From positions 645,255 through 709,254 of the forward strand of contig NZ_JAUSSM010000001.1 of NCBI RefSeq assembly GCF_030812315.1: a stretch of 64,000 bases of DNA. Reading direction: 5' to 3'. Below are positions 46,697-56,324 of the stretch, piece after piece; the first letter of the stretch is position 1; the number at the start of each line of letters is the position of its first letter. The translations under genes and the position numbers were made by a program. The notes beneath the pieces are model-generated. The model was given only the letters and a program-made list of their open reading frames with translations, had not been told where the DNA came from and did no database searches. This DNA is from Arthrobacter oryzae (GTDB lineage Bacteria; Actinomycetota; Actinomycetes; Actinomycetales; Micrococcaceae).

Positions 46697-47335
46697 ATGC
46701 AGCTTCAGGTGGCACGAATCGGCAAACCGCACGGTATCCGCGGCGAAGTGACCGTCCAGGTCCTGACCGACGCGCCGGAGGACCGCTTCATTCCGGGCAC
46801 GGAATTCCGGGTTGAGCCCGCGTCGGTGGGGACGCTGACCGTGGACAGCGCCCGCTGGAACAAGGACATCCTGCTGCTGGGTTTTGAGGGTGTTGTGACC
46901 CGCAACCAAGCCGAAGCCCTGCGCGGGGCCAGGCTGTTCATCGAGACTGAAGAGCTCGACGAGGACGACGACGAAGGCTGGTACGAGCACGAGCTCGTCG
47001 GCCTCGAGGTCCGCGTCGGCGAAGCCGTTGTGGGCAAGGTTTCCGGGCTGCACACCCTTCCGGTACAGGACCTCATTGTCGTCGAGGCAACCGACGGCAA
47101 GGAGATCCTGATTCCCTTCGTGGAGGAGATCGTGCCCGAGGTCAATGTCGGCGAAAAGTACATCCTGGTCACCCCGCCGCCCGGGCTCTTCGACATCAAC
47201 GCGGATGATTCGGGCGAAACACCGGATGACGGCGACGCCGAGCCGGGCAGGACCGACGCACGCAGGACCGACGCACGCAGGACCGACGCACGCAGGACCG
47301 ACGCAGGCAAGACCGAGGCCGGAGACAACGCGTAA
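46697..47335 (+). CDS. rimM: Ribosome maturation factor RimM
   Basis: Helps assemble the 30S head and binds S19. 212 residues. Seen: N-terminal QVARIGKPHGIRGEVTVQ, a RimM barrel, then a PRC-barrel domain (GLEVRVGEAVVGKV, IPFVEEIVPEV, VTPPPGLFDIN). After residue ~178 comes a low-complexity tail with RTDAR repeated four times, encoded by 15-bp tandem repeats. ATG 46697 follows AGAGGAA. The trmD ATG comes immediately after the stop. Confidence 0.94.
   Translation: MQLQVARIGKPHGIRGEVTVQVLTDAPEDRFIPGTEFRVEPASVGTLTVDSARWNKDILLLGFEGVVTRNQAEALRGARLFIETEELDEDDDEGWYEHELVGLEVRVGEAVVGKVSGLHTLPVQDLIVVEATDGKEILIPFVEEIVPEVNVGEKYILVTPPPGLFDINADDSGETPDDGDAEPGRTDARRTDARRTDARRTDAGKTEAGDNA
47248..47307 (+). repeat. 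15-bp tandem repeat in rimM
   Basis: Four copies of CAGGACCGACGCACG (the last differs by one base), in phase with the reading frame and encoding RTDAR. A fifth degenerate copy (AAGACCGAGGCC) follows. Confidence 0.95.
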
Positions 47336-48160
47336 ATGAGGATCGACGTCGTAAGTATCTTCCCGGAGTACCTTGCGCCACTGGAACTGTCCCTGATCGG
47401 GAAGGCCCGCCAGGACGGCCTGCTGGACCTGAACGTCCACGACCTCCGGGAGTTCACCACGGACAAACACCGGTCGGTGGACGACACCCCGTACGGCGGC
47501 GGCGCCGGCATGGTGATGAAGGCTGAACCGTGGGCACAGGCGCTGGCTTCGGTGGCCGGGGCAACGGAAGGCGCCCCGTCCCGCAAACCGGTGCTGATCG
47601 TCCCCTCCCCGGCGGGCGAACGGTTCACCCAGGCGCTGGCGCACGAACTCGCCGGGGAAGACCAGCTGATCTTCGCCTGCGGCCGGTACGAAGGCATCGA
47701 CGAGCGGGTCATCGAATGGGCGGAAGAACACTTCACCGTCCGGCCCATGAGCCTGGGGGACTATGTCCTGAACGGCGGCGAAGTGGCCGTCCTGGCCATG
47801 ACGGAAGCCATTGTCCGGCTCCTTCCCGGCGTCGTGGGCAACCCGGAGTCCCTCGTCGAGGAATCACACTCCGACGGCCTGCTGGAATATCCGGTGTACA
47901 CCAAACCCTCCACATGGCGTGACCGCGACGTTCCGCCCGTGTTGTTGAGCGGAAACCACGGCAAGATTGCGCAGTGGCGCCGCCACCAGCAGTACCGCCG
48001 CACGGCTGAACGCCGTCCGGACCTCCTTGCCGGGTTCGACGCCGGAAAGCTGCCGCGCGCGGACCGCACCGCACTGGGGGACCTGGGGTACGACGTCGTG
48101 GACGGTCGGCTGCGACTCCGCCCGGAGGCGGGCGGAGAAGGCACAGCCGCCCAAGCCTGA
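47336..48160 (+). CDS. trmD: tRNA (guanine-N(1)-)-methyltransferase
   Basis: Makes m1G37 next to the anticodon. 274 residues. Seen: [37 protein letters not shown], the trefoil-knot SAM site [20 protein letters not shown], and [24 protein letters not shown]. Follows rimM with no gap. A 257-nt non-coding region separates it from rplS. Confidence 0.96.
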   Translation: MRIDVVSIFPEYLAPLELSLIGKARQDGLLDLNVHDLREFTTDKHRSVDDTPYGGGAGMVMKAEPWAQALASVAGATEGAPSRKPVLIVPSPAGERFTQALAHELAGEDQLIFACGRYEGIDERVIEWAEEHFTVRPMSLGDYVLNGGEVAVLAMTEAIVRLLPGVVGNPESLVEESHSDGLLEYPVYTKPSTWRDRDVPPVLLSGNHGKIAQWRRHQQYRRTAERRPDLLAGFDAGKLPRADRTALGDLGYDVVDGRLRLRPEAGGEGTAAQA

Positions 48161-48417
48161 GGTCCGGGGCAACAACCGACGCCATCAGGCGGTTCCGGAT
48201 TCGCCGGAATCCTCGGAATGTGGCAAAATTAGTCCTTGTGCCTGCTGGGTGCGCACCTGCCACAGGGGGAGCGTCGCCAACAGCCCGGCACCCCGGTCCC
48301 GTCAATCAGTGATGGAGCCGGATCAGAAAACTTTCGGCAGTCATTTCCGGGCCTTTCCCGGGCTTGGCCGCCGTGACCCAAAGTGGATGACCTGTGGCGT
48401 TCACCAGGAGTGGATCA
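48161..48417 (+). other. Long untranslated region before rplS
   Basis: No coding sequence seen. Contains a GGGCCTTTCCCGGGCTTGG stretch with CCCGG/CCGGG pairing potential and an AT-rich spot at CAAAATTAGT (48224-48233). May hold a separate rplS promoter and a structured leader. Confidence 0.4.
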
Positions 48418-48777
48418 ATGCATATCCTCGATACCGTAGATGCAGCCTCGCTGCGCACCGATGTTCCCCAGTTCCGCGCTGGTGACACCCTCAAGGTTCA
48501 CGTGAACATCATCGAAGGCAAGAACTCCCGTGTCCAGGTCTTCCAGGGCTTCGTCCTGGGCCGCCAGGGTGACGGCATCCGCGAAACCTTCACGGTCCGC
48601 AAGGTATCCTTCGGTGTCGGCGTAGAGCGTACCTTCCCGGTACACTCCCCGATCATCGACAAGATCGAGGTCGTCACCAAGGGTGACGTCCGCCGCGCCA
48701 AGCTTTACTACATGCGTGCACTGCGCGGTAAGGCCGCGAAGATCAAGGAAAAGCGCGACTTCAGCACCGCCAAGTAA
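48418..48777 (+). CDS. rplS: 50S ribosomal protein L19
   Basis: 119 residues, normal length. Seen: [35 protein letters not shown] and [34 protein letters not shown] 48418 is 7 bp after AGGAG; the upstream in-frame ATG at 48394 would add an unrelated peptide. Followed by two signal peptidase genes. Confidence 0.97.
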   Translation: MHILDTVDAASLRTDVPQFRAGDTLKVHVNIIEGKNSRVQVFQGFVLGRQGDGIRETFTVRKVSFGVGVERTFPVHSPIIDKIEVVTKGDVRRAKLYYMRALRGKAAKIKEKRDFSTAK

Positions 48778-48861
48778 GTCTTCCGGACTTCCACGGCGGG
48801 TCCAGAACCCGGATCCGGCCCGCGCCGGAGCCTTCCGCAACAGCGCCACAGGATACGGATC

Positions 48862-49539
48862 ATGGACCAGTCAGAACGCCAGCCCAGGAAACTGGGCTGG
48901 CGTTTTGCGTTGCTGGCCCTGGCACTGGCACTGCTCATCAGCGGACTTGTCCGCGCCCTCTGGCTGGACGTGTATTACATACCGTCCGCTTCCATGGAGC
49001 CGCTCTTCGGCGCGGGGGACCGGATCCTGGTTTCCCGTACCGACTTCCAGTCCGAACCTGTCCGGCGCGGCGACGTCGTCGTCTTCGATGGCCGCGGGAC
49101 GTTCGCCCCGCTTAACAGCGGTAACGGGCCGGTGCAGGATGCCGCCGCGGCGGCCGGACACTGGCTTGGCATTACAGGCAGTGATACAACCTACATTAAG
49201 CGGGTTATCGGGTTGCCCGGCGATCATGTTGTCTGCTGCGATGACCGGCAGCGGCTCACAGTGAACGGCCAGGCGATTGAGGAACCATACCTCTATGGCG
49301 GGGACGTGGCGAGCAAGCAGAAGTTCAGTGTGATCGTTCCGGCGGGACGGCTATGGTTGCTGGGAGACCACCGGTCCATGTCCGCCGATTCCCGAAGCCT
49401 GCTCGGCGCACCGGGAGGCGGCATGGTGCCCCTGGACCGGGTGATTGGCCGCCCGGTCCAGATCATCTGGCCCCTCGACAGATTTGCGGCCGTGCCCCGG
49501 CCCGCAGAAACCAGCACGACAACGAAGGACGGACAGTAG
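48862..49539 (+). CDS. lepB: Signal peptidase I, first copy
   Basis: Removes signal peptides outside the membrane. 225 residues. Seen: one N-terminal membrane helix (~13-33), catalytic Ser44 in PSASMEPL, catalytic Lys113 in YIKRVIGLPGD, and the box E-like GDHRSMSADSR. Adjacent to a second copy with which it shares only the catalytic boxes. Tandem signal peptidase genes behind rplS are common in actinobacteria. Confidence 0.93.
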   Translation: MDQSERQPRKLGWRFALLALALALLISGLVRALWLDVYYIPSASMEPLFGAGDRILVSRTDFQSEPVRRGDVVVFDGRGTFAPLNSGNGPVQDAAAAAGHWLGITGSDTTYIKRVIGLPGDHVVCCDDRQRLTVNGQAIEEPYLYGGDVASKQKFSVIVPAGRLWLLGDHRSMSADSRSLLGAPGGGMVPLDRVIGRPVQIIWPLDRFAAVPRPAETSTTTKDGQ

Positions 49540-50526
49540 ATGCCCGAGACCGATCCCCGGACTCCTGATCCGTTCAAGCGCGATCGCGCCGGACGCGACT
49601 ACACAGCACGCGACCACGCAGGACGCGACTCCTCCGGGCGCGACTACTCGGCAACTGCCACGGACGGGGGCGAGTCGGCTCCCTCCGACGGTCCGCCTGT
49701 TGCGCCGTCGGCCGGTCCGTATGCCGGTCCGTCAGATTCGGGGCCGGCAGATTCGGCGCGGCCCGCCCTCCGGGCGGAAAGCCGGGCAGCGGGTTCGAGG
49801 GGCGCCCATTCGAAGGCCGGTCCCTCCAAGTCGGCCAAGGAAAGCAAAGCCCACAGCCCGCTGTACCTCTGGATCAAGGAAGTGGCCACGGTGGTGGCCA
49901 TCGCGGTGGTGCTGTCCTTCCTGATCAAGACGTTCCTGTTCAGGGCGTTCTATATCCCGTCTGAATCCATGGTCAGCACGCTCGACGTGAACGACCGTAT
50001 CTTCGTCAACCTGCTCGTGCCGGAGCCTTTTGCCCTCGAACGCGGCGACGTCGTGGTCTTCAAAGACACCAAGGGGTGGCTGGTCCCGACGCCGGACAAA
50101 GCTGATGGCCCGTTCACGTGGGTCCAGGACGGCCTGACGTTCGTCGGCCTGCTGCCGGACAATTCGGAGCAGCACCTGGTCAAGCGTGTGATCGGCCTCC
50201 CGGGCGACCACGTCGTGTGCTGTGACGCCGGCGGCAAACTCACCATCAACGGCAAGGACGTGGAAGAGACGTACGTCAACCCCGCAGAGGTGCCTGATAT
50301 CCGCAACTTCGACGTCGTTGTCCCTGACGGCAAGATCTGGGTGATGGGAGACAACCGGAACCACTCGGCGGACTCCCGCGCCCACCAGGACAGCAACGGC
50401 GGCTTCATCGACATGCCAGACATCGAGGGCAAGGCAGCCGTCATTGCCTGGCCCCTCAACAGGCTGACCGGGCTGGGCAACTATCCCGACGTGTTCCAGA
50501 ACGTTCCCGCACCGACCGGAAAATAA
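49540..50526 (+). CDS. lepB: Signal peptidase I, second copy
   Basis: 328 residues. A cytoplasmic ~105-residue extension rich in Gly, Ser, Pro, Arg and Asp (repeated GRD/ARD motifs) precedes a single membrane helix at ~114-131. Catalytic Ser143 is in PSESMVSTL, Lys215 in VKRVIGLPGD, and the last box is MGDNRNHSADSRAH. ATG 49540 follows the first copy with no gap. The extension is absent in the first copy. Confidence 0.93.
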   Translation: MPETDPRTPDPFKRDRAGRDYTARDHAGRDSSGRDYSATATDGGESAPSDGPPVAPSAGPYAGPSDSGPADSARPALRAESRAAGSRGAHSKAGPSKSAKESKAHSPLYLWIKEVATVVAIAVVLSFLIKTFLFRAFYIPSESMVSTLDVNDRIFVNLLVPEPFALERGDVVVFKDTKGWLVPTPDKADGPFTWVQDGLTFVGLLPDNSEQHLVKRVIGLPGDHVVCCDAGGKLTINGKDVEETYVNPAEVPDIRNFDVVVPDGKIWVMGDNRNHSADSRAHQDSNGGFIDMPDIEGKAAVIAWPLNRLTGLGNYPDVFQNVPAPTGK

Positions 50527-51192
50527 ATGTCCATTGCACCAACCCTCGACTACGAGCACCGCTTCCTGAGTTCCGGTGCCAGGCTCCTGGCCGGCATCGA
50601 CGAGGTCGGCCGGGGAGCCATTGCGGGACCCGTGACCGTGGGCATCGCCGTCGTCGACCTCAGCCGCCCGGTTCTTCTCGACGACGTCCGCGACAGCAAG
50701 CTGCTGAAGGAATCCGATCGCGAGCGGCTGGAACCCCTCGTGCGCAGCTGGAGCATCGCGTCGGCTGTGGGGCACGCTTCGGCCAGCGAAATCGACGCAA
50801 TGGGCATCATCGCGGCGCTGCGGACCGCTGGGACGAGGGCCTGGCTCCAGATTCTGGCTGCCGGCGTAACCCCCGACGTGGTGCTGCTCGACGGGAGCCA
50901 CAACTGGCTCTCACCCGAGACGCAGGCCTCCCTCTTTGACGACGCCCCGGCCGGGCCCGGCTGTGACGCTCCGGTTCACACCCTCGTCAAGGCAGACATG
51001 CAGTGCTTGAGCGTGGCCGCCGCCAGCATCCTCGCCAAAGTGGAGCGGGACCGGCTCATGCGCACGCTGCACACGGAGTTCCCGGCCTTCGCCTGGAACG
51101 AAAACAAAGGCTACGGAACGGCCTCGCACAAAGAAGCCCTCAAGGCAGCGGGCCCCACGCCATATCACCGGGTGAGCTGGCAGATTCTCTGA
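50527..51192 (+). CDS. rnhB: Ribonuclease HII
   Basis: Removes RNA from RNA-DNA hybrids and misincorporated ribonucleotides. 221 residues. Seen: [14 protein letters not shown] with the Asp-Glu pair near residue 20, [13 protein letters not shown], a third Asp in VLLDGSH, and AKVERDRLM. Starts at ATG 50527 right after lepB2. Confidence 0.95.
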   Translation: MSIAPTLDYEHRFLSSGARLLAGIDEVGRGAIAGPVTVGIAVVDLSRPVLLDDVRDSKLLKESDRERLEPLVRSWSIASAVGHASASEIDAMGIIAALRTAGTRAWLQILAAGVTPDVVLLDGSHNWLSPETQASLFDDAPAGPGCDAPVHTLVKADMQCLSVAAASILAKVERDRLMRTLHTEFPAFAWNENKGYGTASHKEALKAAGPTPYHRVSWQIL

Positions 51193-51289
51193 CGTCAGCC
51201 CGCCGTGGCCGGCGGTCCGGGGAGCGGGCATCGGGCTGCGGAGGCAGCGCATGGCCCACACGGCGCGCTGAATGGTGCAAGATGGAACC

Positions 51290-51616
51290 ATGAGTGCCGA
51301 GGATCTTGAGAACTATGAAACCGACATGGAGCTGCAGCTCTACCGCGAATACCGTGACGTTGTCGGGCTGTTCAGCTACGTAGTCGAGACCGAACGGCGT
51401 TTTTACCTGGCCAACCACGTTGACCTGCAGGCGCGAAGTGCAGACGGAGAAGTATATTTCGACCTCACCTTGCAGGATGCCTGGGTGTGGGACGTTTACA
51501 GGTCGGCCCGCTTCGTGAAGAGCGTCCGGGTGATTACGTTCAAGGACGTCAACGTGGAAGAGCTGCCCCGCAATGAGGAACTGGCCCTTCCCAAGGACGT
51601 GGACCTGGGCAACTGA
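51290..51616 (+). CDS. DUF2469 family protein
   Basis: 108-residue actinobacterial protein, recognised from MSAEDLENYETDMELQLYREYRDVV and DAWVWDVYRSARFVKSVRV. Related to mycobacterial Rv2901c (recalled), which is also near rnhB and lepB. Acidic, soluble, function unknown. ATG 51290. The last codons and stop (GGGCAACTGA) are followed by a near copy 13 bp on. Confidence 0.9.
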   Translation: MSAEDLENYETDMELQLYREYRDVVGLFSYVVETERRFYLANHVDLQARSADGEVYFDLTLQDAWVWDVYRSARFVKSVRVITFKDVNVEELPRNEELALPKDVDLGN

Positions 51617-51654
51617 CCCGGGCAACTGGTCAAGCCAAGTGATCAATCGGCCGG

Positions 51655-51675
51655 CAGGTGCACTACCTGTTTTTT
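51655..51675 (+). terminator. Terminator after DUF2469 gene
   Basis: CAGGT-GCACT-ACCTG followed by six T. The stem is short but the placement is right. Confidence 0.6.
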
Positions 51676-51870
51676 GCGCAGGGTCTGGCATCCCTGCCAT
51701 CCTTGGCGCGAGACTACTGTATGGGATTGATTCGTAGTTCTGTTCCGACGGCTTACCGCGTAGCGGAGGGGTCTCGCGTCCTGCAGGCACATCCTGACGG
51801 TGCTTGAGTCGAGCGCCGAAGGGCTCGTACTGGCACCGCCTACCCGGCTGACATCAGAGAAGATCTCACC

Positions 51871-51981
51871 ATGAAAATACTCTGCTGGTTCCTAGGGCAC
51901 ATCTGGAGCAGCCATGCCGGCTTCTACGAGGAGCGGCCGCACCAGTCTGCCCACTGCATGAGATGCGGAACCCGCGCCTAG
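51871..51981 (+). CDS. 36-residue CxxC small protein
   Basis: ATG 51871 opens a 36-codon frame ending at TAG 51981 inside the 571-bp gap between the DUF2469 and yraN genes. It begins MKILCWFLGHIWSS and ends HCMRCGTRA, so it carries Cys5 and a CxxC pair near the end. The shape resembles small phage-like proteins with an N-terminal LCxxxGHxW and a C-terminal CxRCG. Upstream AGAGAAGATC may be a ribosome site, and TTGAGT-18-TACTGG is a weak promoter. I saw no other gene in this gap. Could be a stray frame, but the pairing of both motifs argues for a real peptide. Confidence 0.5.
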   Translation: MKILCWFLGHIWSSHAGFYEERPHQSAHCMRCGTRA

Positions 51982-52187
51982 CGGTTCCTGCCCAGCCCCT
52001 GCCTAGCGGCGGCTAGTGGCGGTTTGCCGGCTTCGTTTCACCTCGTGTGGTTCGCCGGCGGCGCACCCTGCAGGACCGCCTTCCACTTCTCCTCCACAAA
52101 ACCCCCTTTGCCGTGGTTTCCCACATAGGGCACTCAGTGCATATGCCTGCCCTTCGCCGCTCCCGCAGGCTGGTGGCGGAGGTAAGA

Positions 52188-52544
52188 ATGAGAGCCAAAG
52201 ACATGCTTGGCCGGCGCGGGGAAGAACTGGCTGCCGGATACCTGGAATCACAGGGCATGCGGATCGTGGACCGCAATTGGCGCTGTGCCGAGGGCGAAAT
52301 CGACATCGTGGCGCTTGATGGCGACTCGCTGGTCATCGCCGAAGTGAAGACGCGAAAATCCCTGGCCTACGGGCACCCCTTTGAAGCTGTGGGTGTTGCC
52401 AAACTGGCGCGACTTCACCGGCTGGCATCGGCATGGTGCCGTGACCACGAGCTCCGCATGCCGTTCCGCCGCGTCGACGTAGTTGCCGTCCTTGACGACG
52501 GCGCCGGACAGCCGCGCGTGGAGCACCTCAAAGGGGTGGGGTAG
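52188..52544 (+). CDS. YraN/UPF0102 family protein
   Basis: 118 residues with a predicted restriction-endonuclease-like (PD-(D/E)XK) fold. Seen: RRGEELAAGYLESQG, NWRCAEGEIDIVALDG and VIAEVKTRKS, the Glu, Asp and Glu-x-Lys positions of such nucleases. ATG 52188 has GGAGGTAAG before it. Stop overlaps the comM GTG by one base. The yraN-comM-dprA order is widely conserved and points to DNA uptake or processing. Confidence 0.88.
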   Translation: MRAKDMLGRRGEELAAGYLESQGMRIVDRNWRCAEGEIDIVALDGDSLVIAEVKTRKSLAYGHPFEAVGVAKLARLHRLASAWCRDHELRMPFRRVDVVAVLDDGAGQPRVEHLKGVG

Positions 52545-54088
52545 TGGGCCTCGGCAGGACATACTCGGTGGCCCTGGTGGGCCTTAACGGCTACATCGTG
52601 GAAGTTGAGGCGGACATCGGGCAGACTCTCCCAGCATTCATCATCCTGGGTCTTCCCGATGCATCGCTGAACGAAGCCAAGGAAAGGATCCGCTCGGCGG
52701 CCCAGAACTCAGGCATCCCGCTGAGCCGGCGCAAGATCACAGCCAATCTCATCCCGGCATCGCTGCCAAAACGGGGTTCCGGCTTCGACCTGGCCATCAC
52801 CATGGCTGTCCTGCGCGCAGCAAACGACATCAAATCGACCGAGCGGACCGTCTTCATCGCCGAGCTGGGCCTCGACGGCAGGCTCAGGCCGGTCCGTGGC
52901 ATCCTCCCGGCGGTAATGGCCGCTGTGCAGGCGGGCTACCCGGACGTTGTGGTGGCCCAGGCGAATGAGGCGGAGGCCGGGCTCGTGCCCGGTGCAAGGG
53001 TCCGCGGCTACAGGACCCTGGCCCGCCTCGCGTGCGACTTCGGTGCGGACCCGCAGGAACTTGCCCTGGACTTTGAGCCGGATGACGAGGACTCTTACGG
53101 CGACGATCCGGCCGTGGCGGGACCGGACCCGGACATGTGCGATGTGGCCGGCCAGGCGGAAGCCCGTAAAGCCCTGGAAGTGGCCGCCGCCGGCGCCCAC
53201 CACTTGCTCCTGTCGGGCCCTCCGGGGGCCGGCAAGACCATGCTCGCCGAACGGCTCCCGGGCCTGCTGCCGGACCTGGCTGACGGCGAAGCGATGGAGG
53301 TCACCGCGATCCACTCCCTGTGCGCCCTGTCGTCCGCTGCCGTGCAGCTCCTCCGCCGGCCGCCGTTCGAGAATCCCCATCACACGGCCACCGCGGCTGC
53401 CATCATCGGCGGCGGCTCAGGGCTGCCCCGGCCGGGTGCAGCGTCGCGGGCGCACCGGGGGGTGCTTTTCCTTGACGAGGCTCCGGAGTATGAACGGCGT
53501 GTCCTCGATGCGCTCAGGCAGCCATTGGAGAGCGGGGAGTTGGTGATTCACCGGTCTGCGGGAACCGCCGCCTACCCGGCACGGTTCCAGCTCGTCCTGG
53601 CCGCCAACCCCTGCCCCTGCGGAAAGGCGTCGGGGAAAGGGCTCGACTGCACCTGTACGCCCATGATGAGGCGACGGTACCTGGCGCGGATGTCCGGGCC
53701 GCTGTTGGACCGGGTGGACATCCAGTTGCAGGTGGAGCGGGTCTCGCTGGCTGACTTCGGCCAGACCGGCGCGGAAGAAGACACCGCTACGGTTGCTGCG
53801 CGGGTACGCGCTGCCAGGGACCGCCAGCTGGAGAGGCTGCGGCCGCTGGGCCTCGAAACCAACTCGCAGGTGCCGGGCCGTGTCCTTCGCGGGGCCCTGC
53901 GCCTGCCGCCACCCGCCACGCGGATCCTTGACCGTTCGCTTGAACGCGGAGTGCTCACAGCCCGCGGTTACGACCGTGTACTCCGTTTGGCCTGGACGCT
54001 GGCGGACCTGGCTTGCCGTGACGCCCCGGACGACAACGACATAGGGCAAGCGCTGGGACTCCGGCAGGCCGCCTCGGCCGTGGCCTGA
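52544..54088 (+). CDS. comM: YifB/ComM-type Mg-chelatase-like AAA+ ATPase
   Basis: 514 residues. Seen: N-terminal LonC-like region (YIVEVEADIGQTLPAFIILGLPDASLNE), Walker A SGPPGAGKTML near residue 224, Walker B-like GVLFLDEAPEYERRVLDALRQ, and ANPCPCGKASGKGLDCTC with a zinc-like Cys set. ComM is a branch-migration helicase in natural transformation of some bacteria; in actinobacteria the role is unproven. GTG start at 52544, coupled to yraN. Confidence 0.92.
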   Translation: MGLGRTYSVALVGLNGYIVEVEADIGQTLPAFIILGLPDASLNEAKERIRSAAQNSGIPLSRRKITANLIPASLPKRGSGFDLAITMAVLRAANDIKSTERTVFIAELGLDGRLRPVRGILPAVMAAVQAGYPDVVVAQANEAEAGLVPGARVRGYRTLARLACDFGADPQELALDFEPDDEDSYGDDPAVAGPDPDMCDVAGQAEARKALEVAAAGAHHLLLSGPPGAGKTMLAERLPGLLPDLADGEAMEVTAIHSLCALSSAAVQLLRRPPFENPHHTATAAAIIGGGSGLPRPGAASRAHRGVLFLDEAPEYERRVLDALRQPLESGELVIHRSAGTAAYPARFQLVLAANPCPCGKASGKGLDCTCTPMMRRRYLARMSGPLLDRVDIQLQVERVSLADFGQTGAEEDTATVAARVRAARDRQLERLRPLGLETNSQVPGRVLRGALRLPPPATRILDRSLERGVLTARGYDRVLRLAWTLADLACRDAPDDNDIGQALGLRQAASAVA

Positions 54089-54098
54089 AAGGAACACG

Positions 54099-55283
54099 AT
54101 GACTGAACAAGAACGCATTGCGAGGGCCGCCCTGTCCAGGCTGATGGAGCCGCAGGACGCCGTGGGCCTTGCCCTGGTGAGGGTCGCCGGTGCCACGGAC
54201 GCACTCCGCATAGCCACCGGCCAACTGGCCTCCGGACCGCAGCTTGAACGGGAAATTACCTCCATGCTCGCGGACAACGGCACAGGGAGCTGGCCGGGGA
54301 TGCACGCTTCCCTCAAGCGCTGGGCGCCGCGTATCCCGGATCTGGCTCCCGAGCGGGATCTCGCCACCCTGCACCGCCTGGGCGGACGGATGATCATCCC
54401 GTCCGACGGGCTATGGCCCATGCAACTGGCTGACCTGGGCCTCCATGAGCCCATCTGCCTCTGGTGGCGCGGACTGGAGCAACCGCTGCCCGATGCGGCG
54501 AAGTCCATTGCCCTGGTCGGATCCCGAGACAGCACAAGCTACGGCGCTGCCGTCACAGGTGATCTCGCCTATTCGCTGGCGCAGCGGGGTTTCACCATCG
54601 TCTCAGGCGGGGCGTACGGAATCGACGCGCATGCTCACCGGTCTGCCCTGGCAGGCGCGGGTGATGCCATGCCCACCATCGCCGTCATGGCCGGGGGAGT
54701 GGACCGCTTCTATCCATCCGGCAATGAAGACCTGCTCAGGACGGTGGCGAACCAGGGCGCGGTCCTTGCCGAGGTCCCGCCTGGCTCCGCACCCACGCGA
54801 TACCGGTTCCTGCAGCGGAACCGCCTCATCGCCGCACTGGCGTCGGTCACCGTCGTGGTGGAGGCCCGCTGGCGCTCCGGCGCGCTGAACACGGCGCACC
54901 ACGCTGAATCCCTGGGCAGGGCCGTCGGTGCCGTCCCCGGGTCCGTGCACAGTGCCAATTCAGCGGGCTGCCACCGGCTGATTCGCGAAGGGGGAGCCGT
55001 CTGCGTCACGGACGCCGGTGAAATTGCGGAGCTTGCCTCCCCCAGCGGCCAGTCGTTGGCGGACATGGCCCCCGAGCAGCGCGCTGACCATGACGGCCTT
55101 ACCCTGGAGGACCTCATTTTGCTCGATGCTTTACCTCTGCGGTCCACCAGCTCAGTGGAAAAGCTAACGTCCGTCGCGGGCCTGAGCGCAGATTCCGTCA
55201 GGGCTGGCCTGGGCCGGCTTGGACTGCTGGGGCTCGCCGAATCCGAACGCGGCGGGTGGAAACGGTCACGCAAGGCCTGCTGA
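54099..55283 (+). CDS. dprA: DNA processing protein DprA
   Basis: Loads RecA on single-stranded DNA during transformation where competence exists. 394 residues. Seen: Rossmann-like core with ALVGSRDSTSYG, IVSGGAYGIDAHAH and EVPPGSAPTRYRFLQRNRLIA, plus a C-terminal winged-helix-like region. Starts at ATG 54099, 10 bp after comM. xerC follows after 114 bp. Confidence 0.94.
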   Translation: MTEQERIARAALSRLMEPQDAVGLALVRVAGATDALRIATGQLASGPQLEREITSMLADNGTGSWPGMHASLKRWAPRIPDLAPERDLATLHRLGGRMIIPSDGLWPMQLADLGLHEPICLWWRGLEQPLPDAAKSIALVGSRDSTSYGAAVTGDLAYSLAQRGFTIVSGGAYGIDAHAHRSALAGAGDAMPTIAVMAGGVDRFYPSGNEDLLRTVANQGAVLAEVPPGSAPTRYRFLQRNRLIAALASVTVVVEARWRSGALNTAHHAESLGRAVGAVPGSVHSANSAGCHRLIREGGAVCVTDAGEIAELASPSGQSLADMAPEQRADHDGLTLEDLILLDALPLRSTSSVEKLTSVAGLSADSVRAGLGRLGLLGLAESERGGWKRSRKAC

Positions 55284-55397
55284 GTGCCTGCAGTCTGGCC
55301 TCCAGCCCCACCGCGGCCGTCCCGGGGCCTTTCCAAATTGCGCGGCGTTGGCAGCGTGGTTCCTTGATTGGCGGCCGAATGGTGGGAAAGTTGGACC

Positions 55398-56324
55398 GTG
55401 GACACCCCTGATCTTCCGGCAGCCCTCGCTGGCGCCGCCGACGCCTTCGGCCGCTATCTCGAAGGCGAACGGGCCAGGTCGGCCCATACCGTGCGCGCCT
55501 ATCTGTCGGACGTCCTTAGCCTGCTGTCGGCTGCAGCAGCAGATGGCGTCACCGACCTCGACGGGATCGAGCTTGCCACCCTGCGGCGGTGGCTCGGCGG
55601 GCAAAGCGAGGCGGGCATGTCCCGATCCACACTTGCCCGCCGGGCTGCCACTGCCCGGTCCTTCACCGCCTGGGCAGTGCGGGAGGAACTCCTTGAGGCT
55701 GATCCGGCCCTGCGCCTGAAGGCACCAAAGCGCGAAAAGTCACTGCCCGGCGTCCTGCATCAGCAACAGGTTGTGCGCGTCCTGGACGGGCTGGAAGCGG
55801 CGGCGGTCGAGGGCGCGCCGCTCGCCATACGGAACCGCGCCATGGTGGAGCTGCTCTACGCCACCGGGGTTCGCGTGGGGGAGCTGGCAGGCATGGACGT
55901 GGACGATCTCGACCTGAACCGCCGCACACTCCGGGTCATCGGCAAAGGGAACAAGGAACGGACGGTGCCTTACGGGCTGCCGGCGGCGGTCGCCGTCGAC
56001 GACTGGCTCCGCCGAGGACGCCCGGTGCTGGCAGCGGACTCGAGCGGGCCGGCACTGTTCCTCGGGGTTAGGGGCCGCAGGGTGGACCAGCGGCAGGTCC
56101 GGGCAGTGGTGAAAGATCTGTTGGACGCGCTGGGGGACACGGCAGCTACCGGTCCGCACGCGCTCCGGCACTCCGCCGCCACTCATTTGCTGGACGGCGG
56201 TGCGGACCTCAGGGCCGTGCAGGAAATCCTCGGCCACAGCAGTCTGGCAACAACGCAGATCTACACCCACGTCTCGGTTGACCGGCTGCGGCGAAGCTAT
56301 CAGCAGGCACATCCGCGCGCCTGA
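55398..56324 (+). CDS. xerC: Tyrosine recombinase XerC
   Basis: Resolves chromosome dimers at dif with XerD. 308 residues. Seen: N-terminal core-binding domain (SAHTVRAYLSDV) and the full catalytic set Arg159, Lys183, His254, Arg257, His280 and Tyr289 (the last in TTQIYTHV). GTG 55398 fits the family start. The dprA-xerC neighbourhood argues for host XerC rather than a phage integrase; no attachment-site duplication was noticed. Confidence 0.92.
   Translation: MDTPDLPAALAGAADAFGRYLEGERARSAHTVRAYLSDVLSLLSAAAADGVTDLDGIELATLRRWLGGQSEAGMSRSTLARRAATARSFTAWAVREELLEADPALRLKAPKREKSLPGVLHQQQVVRVLDGLEAAAVEGAPLAIRNRAMVELLYATGVRVGELAGMDVDDLDLNRRTLRVIGKGNKERTVPYGLPAAVAVDDWLRRGRPVLAADSSGPALFLGVRGRRVDQRQVRAVVKDLLDALGDTAATGPHALRHSAATHLLDGGADLRAVQEILGHSSLATTQIYTHVSVDRLRRSYQQAHPRA

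Noticed and set aside
55398..56324. Possible phage integrase and attachment site
   Set aside because: The recombinase sits in the standard dprA neighbourhood and no tRNA or flanking duplication suggests integration.
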